Shown: positions 1-8,574 of the stretch, one piece after another | Numbering within the stretch: the stretch's first letter is position 1 | Layout: every line of letters starts with the position of its first letter | The notes under the pieces: model-generated | Seen by the model: the letters and a program-made list of their open reading frames with translations, nothing else | The model's database searches: none | Told to the model about the DNA's origin: nothing | Translations under genes and position numbers: made by a program | DNA from: JACCWP01 sp963785115 | GTDB lineage: Bacteria > Actinomycetota > Actinomycetes > Propionibacteriales > Nocardioidaceae | Assembly: GCA_963785115.1 (NCBI GenBank) | Contig: CAWATY010000006.1 | Span: 558,001-622,000 of the forward strand | Direction of reading: 5' to 3' | DNA length: 64,000 bases

Positions 1-63
1 CACCGTCAGACCGTAACTCCGGCCCGCCGCCGAGCACCATCGTTCGGCGTCGGCTGTCCACGG

Positions 64-102
64 AAAGGAACCACCGACCGCGAGACTGCGGTCGGTGGTT
101 CC
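64..102 (-). terminator. Rho-independent-like terminator of tRNA-Pro
   Basis: A perfect 14-bp inverted repeat (67-80 with 89-102) has an 8-base loop. Read in the direction of the tRNA it is followed by TTTCC, a short T run. Its place 12 bases after the tRNA 3' end fits a terminator. Confidence 0.75.
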
Positions 103-113
103 GTTGTGTGCCG

Positions 114-190
<77 letters not shown>

Positions 191-206
191 ATTTGACCCA
201 CGCAGC

Positions 207-1127
207 CTAGCCGAGCCCGACCGGCCCAAGTGTCAGCAGGGTCGCCTCCGGACGGCAGCTGAAGCGCACCGGCGCGTACGGCGACGTGCCCAGTCCGGCC
301 GAGACGTGCAGCCATGCCGTGCGCCCGCCGGCGTCGTGGCGGTGCAGCCCGCGGGAGCGCCCGCGGTCGAGGTCGCAGTTGGTCACCAGGGCGCCGTACC
401 CGGGCACCCGCAGCTGACCGCCGTGGGTGTGCCCCGCGAGCAGCAGGGGGTAGCCGTCGGTCGTGAACCGGTCCAGCACCCGCAGGTACGGAGCATGGGC
501 CACGCCGAGCGCCAGGTCGGCGGGCTCGGCCGGCCCCGCGACGGAGTCGAGGTCGTCGTAGCCCAGGTGCGGGTCGTCGACCCCGGCCAGAGCCACCGTC
601 CGCTGGCCGACGGTGAGCCGGTCACGGCGGTTGGTCAGGTCGCGCCAGCCACGGTCGCCCAGCTCGCCGACGAGCTCGCGCCACGGCAGTCGCTCGCCCA
701 CCTGGCGCTTGTCCTGGCCGTCCGGCAGCAGGTAGCGCGCGGGATTCTTGAGGATCGGCGCGAAGTAGTCGTTGGACCCGAGCACGAACGCGCCGGGCTT
801 GTGCAGCAGCCCCTCGAGGCAGTCCAGCAGCGGGTCGATCGCCGCGCGATGGCCCAGGAAGTCGCCGGTGACGACGACGAGATCCGGCTGCAGCGCGGCG
901 AGGTCGCGTACCCAGCGCTGCTTGGCCCGCTGGCCCGGGGTGAGGTGCAGATCCGACAGGTGCAGCAGTCGCAGCGGCGCCTGTCCGGCCGGCAGCACCG
1001 GGACGTAGGCGGTCCGGAGCACGAACATCCGGGTCTCGGCCACCGTGTACGCCAGACCCGCCGCCCCGAGGGCGGCCGTCCCGGCGGCGACGCGCGGCAG
1101 CAGTGCGCGCGGGGTCGGGGTCGGCAC
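207..1127 (-). CDS. Metallophosphoesterase (membrane-anchored, YkuE/Rv3683-like)
   Basis: A 306-residue calcineurin-like phosphoesterase. The family's metal motifs are all visible: HLSDLH (about 56-61), GDF (88-90), GSND (117-120, a variant of GNHD) and a late HTHGGQ. A hydrophobic stretch at residues 11-30 suggests one N-terminal membrane anchor. Relatives cleave phosphomonoester or phosphodiester bonds in lipids or nucleotides; the substrate cannot be told here. It is divergent from the YqeY gene. Its position near a PBP with PASTA and a WhiB gene matches the M. tuberculosis Rv3681c-Rv3683 cluster as I remember it. Confidence 0.88.
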   Translation of the reverse strand: MPTPTPRALLPRVAAGTAALGAAGLAYTVAETRMFVLRTAYVPVLPAGQAPLRLLHLSDLHLTPGQRAKQRWVRDLAALQPDLVVVTGDFLGHRAAIDPLLDCLEGLLHKPGAFVLGSNDYFAPILKNPARYLLPDGQDKRQVGERLPWRELVGELGDRGWRDLTNRRDRLTVGQRTVALAGVDDPHLGYDDLDSVAGPAEPADLALGVAHAPYLRVLDRFTTDGYPLLLAGHTHGGQLRVPGYGALVTNCDLDRGRSRGLHRHDAGGRTAWLHVSAGLGTSPYAPVRFSCRPEATLLTLGPVGLG

Positions 1128-1164
1128 CGGTCAAGGCTGTCACACCGGCTGTCAGACTGGACCC

Positions 1165-1626
1165 GTGCCCGAGCTCAAGGACCGCCTCCGACAGGACCTG
1201 ACCGCGGCGATGAAGGCCCGCGACGCGCTGCGCGCCTCGACGCTGCGGATGGCGCTCTCGGCCCTCAGCACCGCCGAGGTCGCCGGCAAGCAGGCGCGCG
1301 AGCTCGACGACGACGAGGTGACCAAGGTGCTCGTCAGCGAGGCGAAGAAGCGGCGGGAGGCGGCCGAGGCCTACGCCGGCGCCGGGCGGGACGAGCTCGC
1401 CGCCAAGGAGCGGGCAGAGGCCGAGGTGCTGGCCGACTATCTTCCCGAGCAGCTCGACAACGCCGAGATCGCACGGTTGGTCGAGGCCGCGGTCGAGCAG
1501 ACCGGCGCAGCCGGTGAGGGCATGAAGGCGATGGGGCGGGTCATGGGTGCCCTGCGCCCGCAGGTGACGGGTCGCGCCGACGGCGCGGTCGTCGCCGCGG
1601 AGGTGCGGCGTCAGCTCGGCGCCTGA
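1165..1626 (+). CDS. GatB/YqeY domain-containing protein
   Basis: A 153-residue protein that starts VPELKDRLRQDL at a GTG. The reading frame is open upstream to 1045, but that part overlaps the divergent phosphoesterase and has no YqeY-like sequence. The whole protein matches the YqeY family: an N-terminal helical half rich in Lys/Glu/Ala (TAAMKARD) and a C-terminal half with EGMKAMGRVMGALRP. The family resembles the tRNA-binding tail of GatB, but its function is not settled. It converges with the PBP gene. Confidence 0.85.
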   Translation: MPELKDRLRQDLTAAMKARDALRASTLRMALSALSTAEVAGKQARELDDDEVTKVLVSEAKKRREAAEAYAGAGRDELAAKERAEAEVLADYLPEQLDNAEIARLVEAAVEQTGAAGEGMKAMGRVMGALRPQVTGRADGAVVAAEVRRQLGA

Positions 1627-1650
1627 GCCCGGGTCGGACCCGGGTCCGGC
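1627..1650. terminator. GC-rich hairpin between convergent genes
   Basis: A self-complementary GC-rich stretch (CCCGGGTC and GACCCGGG, then a related CCGGCTC) fills the 24-base gap between the stops of the YqeY gene and the PBP gene. It has no T tract, so a terminator role is only inferred from position. Confidence 0.35.
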
Positions 1651-4014
1651 TCACTCCGGTGCGGAGCGCCCGCCGCCGCCCGGCCCACCGCCCGGCCCAC
1701 CGCCACCACCGGGTGGCGAGTGGGTCGGCTCAGGTGGCGTCGAGGTGGGCGGCACGTACGGCGACCCGTCGGAGATGTTCAGCGTGATCGTGTCGCCCTC
1801 GTAGCTGGTCGCGCCGGCCGGCGGGTCGGTTCCCGCAACTGTGCCCTCCGCCTCGCCAGAGTCGACGGTGGAACCGACGACGGCCTCGAGCCCGTAGTCG
1901 GCGAGCGTCGCCGATGCCTCGTCGATCGACATGCCTGCGACCGACGGCACCGTGACGGCCGCACCGCCGATGGCCGACATGTCCGGCGGGGTGAAGGTCG
2001 CGTCCGGCAGCCACTGCTGCACGCCCTCCATCGCGACGTTCCACATCGGCGCCGCGAAGCCCGATCCGGAGACGGCATCGAAGTCGCGGTAGATCCCACC
2101 GATGGTCTGGTACACCAGGCTGATCGGCTGGCCGTACTGGTTGGCGCCGGCGATCATCGCCGCGGCCGCGAGGTTGGGCGTGTACCCGCTGAACCACACC
2201 GCCTGGTTGTTGCTGGTGGTGCCGGTCTTGCCGGCCGCCTCCTGCGAGATGGCCTCCGCGTCGGCGAAGCCGCCCGGCGCCAGCACCCCCTTGAGGATGT
2301 CGCTGACGGCGTCAGCCACCGCCGGCGAGAACAAGCGCTGACACGGCGGGGCGTTGACGTCGAGCTCGTTGCCCTCGCGGTCGGTGATCGAGGTCACCGG
2401 GCGCGGCTCGCAGTAGATGCCCCGCGCGGCGAACGTCGCGTACGCGCTGGCCATGGTCACCGGGTCGATGTCGGTGACGCCCAGGGTGAACGGCCCGACC
2501 TCGTCGCGCTTGAGCACGTCGACACCCATGTCGCGGGCGAGCGTCGCCGGTTCGCAGACGTCGGTCAGCGCCTCGAGCTGGGAGTAGTACGTGTTGACCG
2601 ACTGCTGGGTGCCGCTGTACATGTTGAAGTACCCGCTGCCGGTGGAGCTCGAGAGCGTCCACTCCGCGGAGGTGCCGCCGTCACAGTTGTGATAGCTGCC
2701 GTAGGGCATCGTCATCGTTTCGGGCGAGTTGAAGCCGGTGGACAACGGGTAGCCCTGTTTGAGCGCGGTGGCCAGCACGAAGACCTTGAACGTCGAGCCG
2801 CCCTGAAAGCCGTTGGAGTCCCCGTACTGCTTCGGCACGACGTAGTTGAGGTAGGTCTGACCGTCCTTGGAGTCGTCGCCCATCGGGCGGGACTGGGCGA
2901 GCGCGCGCACCTCTCCGGTTCCCGGCACGACCATCGCGAGCCCGCCGATCGCCTGGTCCTTCTTGTAGACGGCGCCGCGCACTCCGCGGTCGGCCGCGCG
3001 CTGGAAGCGCAGGTCGACGGTGGTCCGGATCGACAGCCCGCCGGTGAGCAACCGGTGCTCACGCTCGGTCTTGCTCGCCCCGAGCGCGGGGTCGTGCAGC
3101 AGGTAGCGCCGCACGTAGTCGCAGAAGAACGGGGCGGCGGTGCTCACGCACCCGTTGTCGAAGTCCTTGACGCGCAGCGCGAGCGGCTGCTGCGCCGTCT
3201 GCTTGGCCTTGCGGTCGGAGACGATCCCGAGGTCGGCCATCCGCTGCAGCACGATGTTGCGGCGCTCGAGGGCGAGGTCGGGGTTCTCGGTCGGGTTGAA
3301 CCGGGAAGGGTTCTGGACGAGGCCGGCGAGCGTGGCTGACTGCGCGAGGGAGAGCTTGGCCGGGCTGACCTTGAAGTAGTGCCGGGCGGCCGAGTGGATG
3401 CCGTAGGCGCCGTCGCCGAAGAACGCGATGTTGAGGTAGTCCTCGAGGATCTCGTTCTTGCTGTGCTGCTCCTCGTAGGCCATCGCGTACTGCAGCTCGC
3501 GCAGCTTGCGGCCGTAGCTCTGCTCGGTGGCGGCGGCGATCGCCCGCTTGGTGTCGGCCTGCTCGATGAGGATCAGCTTGATCAGCTGCTGGGTGATCGT
3601 GGAACCACCCTGGATGTCGTTGCCGATGATGTTGTTGACCAGGGCGCGGGTGGTGCCCTCGACGTCGATCGCGCCGTGCTCGTAGAACCGGGAGTCCTCG
3701 ATGGCGACGATCGACTTGCGCATGATCGGGGCGACGTCGCTGATCGCCACCTCCTCGCGGTTCTCGTCGTAGAACCGTGCGAGCAGCTTGCCGTTGGCCG
3801 CGTAGACCTTGGTCGTGTGCGGGATGGCGCCCTTCTCGATGGCCGACGGGAGGTTCTGGATGCCGTCGGAGACCTGCCGGGCAGTGAAGCCGGTCAGCCC
3901 GGCCATGGGCAGCACCAGACCGGCGACGAGGACACCGGCAAGCGCCGCGGCGAGCAGCAGGCCACCGATGCGACGGAGGGCGACCGCTCCCGCGGCGAGT
4001 CGGCTGTCGGACAT
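1651..4014 (-). CDS. ponA2: Bifunctional transglycosylase/transpeptidase PBP with PASTA domain
   Basis: A class A penicillin-binding protein of about 787 residues that polymerises and crosslinks peptidoglycan outside the membrane. Visible parts in order: one membrane segment (about 15-40); a GT51 domain with EDSRFYEHG (about 106-114) and GGSTITQQL; a transpeptidase domain with STFK (S407-K410), an SVN motif near 470 and KTGT near 625; one PASTA repeat (VPSVAGMSIDEA); and a Gly/Pro-rich tail. I chose the ATG giving MSDSRLAAG. An in-frame ATG at 4050 and an open frame to 4092 are alternatives. It is divergent from whiB, as ponA2 and whiB4 are in mycobacteria. Confidence 0.92.
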   Translation of the reverse strand: MSDSRLAAGAVALRRIGGLLLAAALAGVLVAGLVLPMAGLTGFTARQVSDGIQNLPSAIEKGAIPHTTKVYAANGKLLARFYDENREEVAISDVAPIMRKSIVAIEDSRFYEHGAIDVEGTTRALVNNIIGNDIQGGSTITQQLIKLILIEQADTKRAIAAATEQSYGRKLRELQYAMAYEEQHSKNEILEDYLNIAFFGDGAYGIHSAARHYFKVSPAKLSLAQSATLAGLVQNPSRFNPTENPDLALERRNIVLQRMADLGIVSDRKAKQTAQQPLALRVKDFDNGCVSTAAPFFCDYVRRYLLHDPALGASKTEREHRLLTGGLSIRTTVDLRFQRAADRGVRGAVYKKDQAIGGLAMVVPGTGEVRALAQSRPMGDDSKDGQTYLNYVVPKQYGDSNGFQGGSTFKVFVLATALKQGYPLSTGFNSPETMTMPYGSYHNCDGGTSAEWTLSSSTGSGYFNMYSGTQQSVNTYYSQLEALTDVCEPATLARDMGVDVLKRDEVGPFTLGVTDIDPVTMASAYATFAARGIYCEPRPVTSITDREGNELDVNAPPCQRLFSPAVADAVSDILKGVLAPGGFADAEAISQEAAGKTGTTSNNQAVWFSGYTPNLAAAAMIAGANQYGQPISLVYQTIGGIYRDFDAVSGSGFAAPMWNVAMEGVQQWLPDATFTPPDMSAIGGAAVTVPSVAGMSIDEASATLADYGLEAVVGSTVDSGEAEGTVAGTDPPAGATSYEGDTITLNISDGSPYVPPTSTPPEPTHSPPGGGGGPGGGPGGGGRSAPE

Positions 4015-4095
4015 GGCTGCCAGGGTACGGGAGGTTCCTGAGTGACCCATAACCGGCGGAAATGACCCGATCGGGCTATACGAACAGTCCATTTG

Positions 4096-4138
4096 GTCCT
4101 GACGCCGCGGGGGGTCGTGTCCCTACGTTTGTCAGGAC
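4096..4138. promoter_or_regulatory. Inverted repeat between ponA2 and whiB (candidate operator)
   Basis: GTCCTGAC (4096-4103) and GTCAGGAC (4131-4138) are perfect inverted copies 27 bases apart in the divergent promoter region. With flanks they read TTGGTCCTGAC and GTCAGGACAA. A further GGACAGGACAC lies just before the whiB start. Placement suggests a dyad operator or an overlapping promoter element; no regulator can be named. Confidence 0.4.
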
Positions 4139-4174
4139 AAGCCGGACACATCTCCTGGGACAGGACACGCCTCG

Positions 4175-4519
4175 ATGACCAGCGCCACCAGCAGCGAGCA
4201 GATCAGCACCACCGCCCCCTGGACCGACGACTGGGCCAGCGAGGCCGCCTGCCGGGTGAGCCGCCCCGACGAGCTGTTCGTCCGTGGAGCCGAGCAGCAC
4301 CGGGCCAAGCAGGTCTGCCGGGGCTGTCCGGTCCGTACCGAGTGCCTCGCCGAGGCCCTCGACAACCGGATCGAGTGGGGTGTCTGGGGAGGCATGACCG
4401 AGCGCGAGCGCCGCGCCCTGCTGCGTCGCCGGCCCAACGTCCAGTCGTGGCGCCGGCTGCTCGAGACCGCGCGGGGCGAGCACCTCACCACCCGTCAGCC
4501 GAGCGTCGCCGCCGGCTGA
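4175..4519 (+). CDS. whiB4: WhiB-family iron-sulfur transcription factor
   Basis: A 114-residue Wbl protein. Four cysteines sit as the family requires (C26, C48, C51, C57; C-x2-C-x5-C in the last three) to hold a [4Fe-4S] cluster. They are followed by GVWGGMTERERR, the turn that contacts the sigma factor, and a basic tail. Wbl proteins act as redox- or NO-sensing partners of the principal sigma factor. Its neighbours (divergent PASTA PBP and the ArsA pair) match whiB4 of M. tuberculosis, which is the basis for the symbol. Confidence 0.9.
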   Translation: MTSATSSEQISTTAPWTDDWASEAACRVSRPDELFVRGAEQHRAKQVCRGCPVRTECLAEALDNRIEWGVWGGMTERERRALLRRRPNVQSWRRLLETARGEHLTTRQPSVAAG

Positions 4520-4530
4520 GCCGGTCACCC

Positions 4531-5004
4531 TCAGCCGCTCCTGACCCAACCCGGGCCCGTCCCGGGCGGGCAGTCCACCGCCTCGTACGACACGTCGTCC
4601 AGGTCGTCGGCGGGCGCATGGAACTCCCGGCACTCGACCACCTGGTGCCGGGTCGGGTCCACGAGTCCCTCGTAGTCGAACTCCTCGTAGAACGCGACGC
4701 CGACCACCAGCCCGGACCCGCTCAGTTCCACCTCGTACGCCCGGCTGTCGTCGTCGAGGGCGGCCTCAGCCTGCGCCAGCACCCGGTCGGCTCCGAAGTC
4801 TTCGCCCCTGCCGTTCCCCTGCCCCGTCAGCCGCTCGGACATCCGCGCGGCGACGTCGTCGGCCCGCATGTCCACCAGGGTCCGCCCCAGCTCGTCCGAC
4901 GAGGGCGGCCCGCAGGCCGCGAGGACCGGGACCAGCAGGGTGGCGGCGATTCCGGCGCCGACGGTGCCCCCGCGGACAGGGGGTGCCGGAGAGCGACGGG
5001 ACAC
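4531..5004 (-). CDS. Predicted lipoprotein of unknown function
   Basis: A 157-residue protein with an N-terminal Arg-rich segment, a hydrophobic stretch and a lipobox ending LAAC at about residue 31, so the mature protein is probably a lipid-anchored surface protein. The mature part is acidic (DDLDDVSYEAVDCPPG near the end). I recognise no domain. Its stop lies 11 bases from that of the convergent whiB gene. It is separated from the ArsA genes by a repeat-bearing gap. Confidence 0.7.
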   Translation of the reverse strand: MSRRSPAPPVRGGTVGAGIAATLLVPVLAACGPPSSDELGRTLVDMRADDVAARMSERLTGQGNGRGEDFGADRVLAQAEAALDDDSRAYEVELSGSGLVVGVAFYEEFDYEGLVDPTRHQVVECREFHAPADDLDDVSYEAVDCPPGTGPGWVRSG

Positions 5005-5166
5005 CGGGTCAGGCTACGCAGCGGGGAATTTCGGGGCAGAAGGCAACCGATGCCCCATGTCGCAGCGTCTGACACGGTGACTGGGGGAAACACCGGGCCG
5101 TGGCCCGGGCACGCACAGGGGGTCCGGGGGGAAGCGCCGGGGGCGGCAGGTCGGGGGGCCTGCCGC

Positions 5167-5226
5167 CCCGTCTCTTCCAGGCCCGTCTCTTCCAGGCCCG
5201 TCTCTTCCAGGCCCGTCTCGTCCAGA
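5167..5226. repeat. 15-bp tandem repeat, four copies
   Basis: CCCGTCTCTTCCAGG is repeated three times exactly (5167-5211), followed by a fourth copy with two changes (5212-5226). It lies just after the 3' end of the minus-strand ArsA gene. In the roughly 240-base gap 5005-5246 I see no other feature than GC-rich sequence. Confidence 0.9.
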
Positions 5227-5246
5227 CCCGTGTCGGTGCCGGGCCG

Positions 5247-6518
5247 TCAGCCCGCCGTGGCGACGGGTTGCTGGCCCTCGGCCAGCAGGGCACCGATCCG
5301 GTGCAGCCCCTCGACGTCGTGCACGTCGCCGGCCAGCGCCGGCACCTCCGCCGTGGCCACGCCCGGATGGGCCGCGGCGAAGCGTCGCTGCAACCGGCGC
5401 TGTCGGGTCCGCGCCTCGGCCCGGGTCGCGTGCAGCCGCAGCAACCCCCGGGCTGCGCGGACGTTACGGGCCTCATCCCCCGCGCCGTCGCCCGCCGCCG
5501 CGAGTGCCTCGGCTGCCTGCCGGGCCCGGTCGGCGGTCAGCTGGGGCAGCGGGTCGGGCACCACCCGGTTGAGCACCAGCCCGGCCAGCGGCATCTTGTC
5601 CTGCCCGAGCCGTTCGACGAAGTACGCCGCCTCCCGCAGGGCATCGGTCTCGGGTGTCGCCACCACCACGAACGCGGTCTGCCGGGCCTGCAGCAGGGCG
5701 TACGTGGCCTCGGCCCGTTGCCGGAAGCCGCCGAACAAGGTGTCGAAGGCGGCGACGAACGTCTGGACGTCCTTCAGGACCTGGGCGCCCAGCACCTTGG
5801 TCAGCGCGCCGGTCACGACGCCGAGCCCCGCGGACAGCAATCGGGCCGGGCCTCGGGCCGGGGCGAGCAGCAGCTTGATCAGCCGGCCGTCGAGCAGCGA
5901 CGAGAGGTGCTCGGGGGCGTCCAGGAAGTCGAGGGCCGAGCGGGAGGGAGGGGTGTCGACCACGATGAGGTCCCAGCCGTGCCCCTCCTCCGCCGCCTGG
6001 GCGTGCAGCTGGCTGAGCTTCTCCATCGCCATGTACTCCTGGGTGCCGGCGAAGGAGGTGGACAGCGCCACGTAGAACGGGTTGGTCAGGATCTGCCGCG
6101 CCTTCTGCGTGGTGGCGTGCGCCTCGACCACCTCGTCGAAGGTGCGCTTCATGTCCAGCATCATCGCGTCGAGCCGGCCGCCGGCCGCCGGCGCGGCGGG
6201 CCCGGTGTCCACCGTGCGGGGCGTGTTGTCCAGCGCGTCGAGCCCCAGCGACTGGGCCAGCCGCCGTGCGGGGTCGATGGTCAGCACGACGACGGTGCGG
6301 CCGCGCTCGGCCGCCCGCAGCGCCAGGGCCGCCGCAGTGGTGGTCTTGCCGACACCGCCGGATCCGCAGCAGACGATGATCTGGGTCTCCCGGTCGTCGA
6401 CCAGCGCGTCGACGTCGAGGGCATCCGCGGGGTGCGGCCGGCCGGCGAGCGGGCCTACCCGCGGCGACGAGCGCGGCGGGCGCGGGCTGCGGACTCTGCC
6501 CCGGGTGCCGCCGCTCAT
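5247..6518 (-). CDS. ArsA-family ATPase (second of a pair)
   Basis: A 423-residue member of the ArsA/GET3 deviant Walker-A ATPases. CCGSGGVGKTTTAAA (about residues 49-63) carries the signature lysine GK-TT P-loop, followed by TIDPARRLAQSLG (switch region) and DTPPSRSALDFLDAP. The ATG overlaps the stop of the upstream ArsA gene by four bases (ATGA), so translation of the two is probably coupled. It resembles Rv3680 of M. tuberculosis, where the pair has been linked to glycerol and nitrosative stress tolerance. There is no arsenite membrane channel nearby, so arsenic export is unlikely. Confidence 0.88.
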   Translation of the reverse strand: MSGGTRGRVRSPRPPRSSPRVGPLAGRPHPADALDVDALVDDRETQIIVCCGSGGVGKTTTAAALALRAAERGRTVVVLTIDPARRLAQSLGLDALDNTPRTVDTGPAAPAAGGRLDAMMLDMKRTFDEVVEAHATTQKARQILTNPFYVALSTSFAGTQEYMAMEKLSQLHAQAAEEGHGWDLIVVDTPPSRSALDFLDAPEHLSSLLDGRLIKLLLAPARGPARLLSAGLGVVTGALTKVLGAQVLKDVQTFVAAFDTLFGGFRQRAEATYALLQARQTAFVVVATPETDALREAAYFVERLGQDKMPLAGLVLNRVVPDPLPQLTADRARQAAEALAAAGDGAGDEARNVRAARGLLRLHATRAEARTRQRRLQRRFAAAHPGVATAEVPALAGDVHDVEGLHRIGALLAEGQQPVATAG

Positions 6519-7501
6519 GCCAGCCCCTGGTCGCGCAGCCGCTCGGCCAGCTCGTACAGGCCACCCAGGTCGACGCCGTCATCGAGCTGGGGCAGCGTGT
6601 AGACCGGGCGTCCGGCCTGCTCGACGCTCTCGCGCAGCCGCTCCTCGAGCTCGAGCCGCTCCACGTGCTCGCGTCCCTCGGCGAGCAGGCCGGCGGCGAG
6701 GGTGGGCGTCGTCGCCGCCGCCAGCCCTGCTGCGGCGAGCCCGCCCGCGACCCCGGCGGCGGCCAGCCGGTCCTCGGCGAGTGCCTTACGGGCGTCGTCG
6801 TCGAGCGGGGAGCTGCGCTGGTGATTGATCACGACACCTCCGACCGGCAGGTCGATGGCGTGCAGCTGCTCGACGGCGTCCAGGGTCTCCTGCACGGGCA
6901 TGTCCTCGAGCAGGGTGACGACGTGCACCGCGGTCTGGTGCGAGCGGAGCACCCGCATGATCGAGTCGGCCTGGCTGCGCACCGGTCCGACCTTCGCCAG
7001 GCCCGCCACCTCGTGGTTGACGTTGAGGAACCGGCCGATGCGCCCGGTCGGCGGCGCGTCGAGCACCACCGCGTCGTACACGGGGGAGCCGTCCTTGCGC
7101 CTGCGCCGGAACGCCTCGTAGACCTTGCCGGTGAGCAGCACGTCGCGCAGACCGGGCGCGATCGTCGTGACGAAGTCGACGACACCGAAGCGGTCCAGCG
7201 CGCGGCCGGCGCGGCCGAGCCGGTAGTACATGTCCAGGTACTCCAGCAGCGCCGCCTCCGGGTCGATCGCCAGCGCCTTGACCTCGCCTCCGTCGGTGCC
7301 CAGAGCGACCGACCGCTCCTCGTACGGCAGCGGCGACACGTCGAACAGCCGGGCGATGCCCTGGCGTCCCTCGGCCTCGCAGAGCAGGACCTGCTTGCCG
7401 CCGCAGGCCAACGCGAGCGCGAGCGAGGCGGCGACCGTGGTCTTGCCGGTCCCGCCCTTGCCCGTAACCACGTGCAGTCGCACGTGCGCCCAGTCAGCCA
7501 T
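6515..7501 (-). CDS. ArsA-family ATPase (first of a pair)
   Basis: A 328-residue ArsA/GET3-type ATPase. The deviant Walker A is VTGKGGTGKTTVAASLA near residue 12, and VLDAPPTGRIGRFLNV forms the switch/Walker B region. It is shorter than its partner and resembles Rv3679. Such pairs probably form a heterodimer with two composite nucleotide sites. Its start overlaps the 3' end of the hydrolase gene by eight bases, so hydrolase, ArsA-1 and ArsA-2 can form one transcript. Confidence 0.88.
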   Translation of the reverse strand: MADWAHVRLHVVTGKGGTGKTTVAASLALALACGGKQVLLCEAEGRQGIARLFDVSPLPYEERSVALGTDGGEVKALAIDPEAALLEYLDMYYRLGRAGRALDRFGVVDFVTTIAPGLRDVLLTGKVYEAFRRRRKDGSPVYDAVVLDAPPTGRIGRFLNVNHEVAGLAKVGPVRSQADSIMRVLRSHQTAVHVVTLLEDMPVQETLDAVEQLHAIDLPVGGVVINHQRSSPLDDDARKALAEDRLAAAGVAGGLAAAGLAAATTPTLAAGLLAEGREHVERLELEERLRESVEQAGRPVYTLPQLDDGVDLGGLYELAERLRDQGLA

Positions 7502-8339
7502 CCTTCGAGCGTACGGGTGGATGGTCCGTGCGGCCGCCCGGCGGGGGACCGAGCGCCTCGCGCACGTGCGGCCACGCCGCCGACAGCGGGTCGATCAGGC
7601 CGAAGTGCTCCACACCGGGCAGCTCGCGGCGCTGCACCCCCGGGAGCTCGCTGGTGTGGCCCGCCGGCACCTGCTGGTCGTCGGCGCCGTGCAGCACGAC
7701 CAGCGGGCAGCCCGCGCGCTCCCCGTCGCGCAGCCGGGCGGCGACGTCGGCCTCGCGGTACGCCTCCGGCTCGTCGCCGGGGCTTCCACCCATCAGGTCG
7801 GCAACCGCGCCTCCGTCGAGCGACGCCGCCTCGGCCCGGGCGAGGTCGGCGACCGGGGCGAGCGCCACGACGCGGCGGGGCCGTTCGCCGGCCGGTGCGT
7901 CCAGCGCCCACCACAGCGCGAGGTGGCCGCCGGCCGAGTGACCGAGCACGGCCGGCGGGCCCGTGGCGACCCGCCCCGGAGCCGCACCCGCGAGGAGGGT
8001 CGCCAGCCGCGACCGGACCGCCCGGACGTCGGCGGCGATCTCGGGCCAGCCACCGCTCCCACCGGTCCGGCGGTACTCGGGCACGACCACCGCCCACCCG
8101 CGGCCGCGCAGCGCGACGGCGAGGGGACGGACGTGTCGCCGGTCCCACTGCTCCCGCCAGAAGCCGCCGTGCAGGAGCACCACGACCGGCGCCGGCGGAG
8201 TGGTGGCCGCGGGCAGGTAGACGTCGACGAGGCCGTCGGACCCGTGGGTCGCCGGGTCTGCCCAGCGCAGCACCAGGTCGGGGTCGTCGGCCGGCCGCTC
8301 GGTCACCGCGCGGTGCGCGCTCGGGTGGTCGCTGGGCAC
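7494..8339 (-). CDS. Alpha/beta hydrolase (carboxylesterase-like)
   Basis: A 281-residue alpha/beta hydrolase. LLHGGFWREQWDR marks the oxyanion-hole HGG motif, GHSAGGH is the nucleophile elbow with the catalytic Ser, and HFGLIDP near the C terminus supplies the His. The HGGFW motif resembles esterases of the BD-FAE and kynurenine-formamidase-like group, but the substrate cannot be assigned. There is no signal peptide. It is first in the minus-strand chain with the two ArsA genes. Confidence 0.8.
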   Translation of the reverse strand: MPSDHPSAHRAVTERPADDPDLVLRWADPATHGSDGLVDVYLPAATTPPAPVVVLLHGGFWREQWDRRHVRPLAVALRGRGWAVVVPEYRRTGGSGGWPEIAADVRAVRSRLATLLAGAAPGRVATGPPAVLGHSAGGHLALWWALDAPAGERPRRVVALAPVADLARAEAASLDGGAVADLMGGSPGDEPEAYREADVAARLRDGERAGCPLVVLHGADDQQVPAGHTSELPGVQRRELPGVEHFGLIDPLSAAWPHVREALGPPPGGRTDHPPVRSKDG

Positions 8340-8391
8340 GCCCGCAACCTAGCCGGGCTGGTCGATCGGGCCCGTGGCTAGAGTCGCGGCC

Positions 8392-8574
8392 ATGACTGAC
8401 ATGGTGACTGCAGGGCCGATCCCGTGGGAGTACGCCACGGTGCCGCTGCTGGTGCACGCGACCAAGCAGATCCTCGACACCTGGGGCGCCGACGGCTGGG
8501 AGCTCGTCACCGTGCTGCCCGGGCCCAACCCCGAGAATCTGGTCGCGTACCTGAAGCGACCGAAGGCCGCCTGA
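8392..8574 (+). CDS. Small DUF4177-type protein
   Basis: A 60-residue protein (MTDMVTAGPIPWEY to YLKRPKAA). The pattern WEYATVPLL then GADGWELVTVLPG is typical of DUF4177, a small fold of unknown role. I chose the ATG at 8392; another ATG lies three codons later. Its TGA overlaps the ATG of the RidA gene by one base (TGATG). The same small gene sits before the RidA-like gene in mycobacteria. Confidence 0.8.
   Translation: MTDMVTAGPIPWEYATVPLLVHATKQILDTWGADGWELVTVLPGPNPENLVAYLKRPKAA

Noticed and set aside
5247..7501. Arsenic resistance operon
   Set aside because: ArsA-type ATPases suggest it, but no arsB, arsC, arsD or arsR is adjacent, and the pair matches the mycobacterial Rv3679-Rv3680 type.
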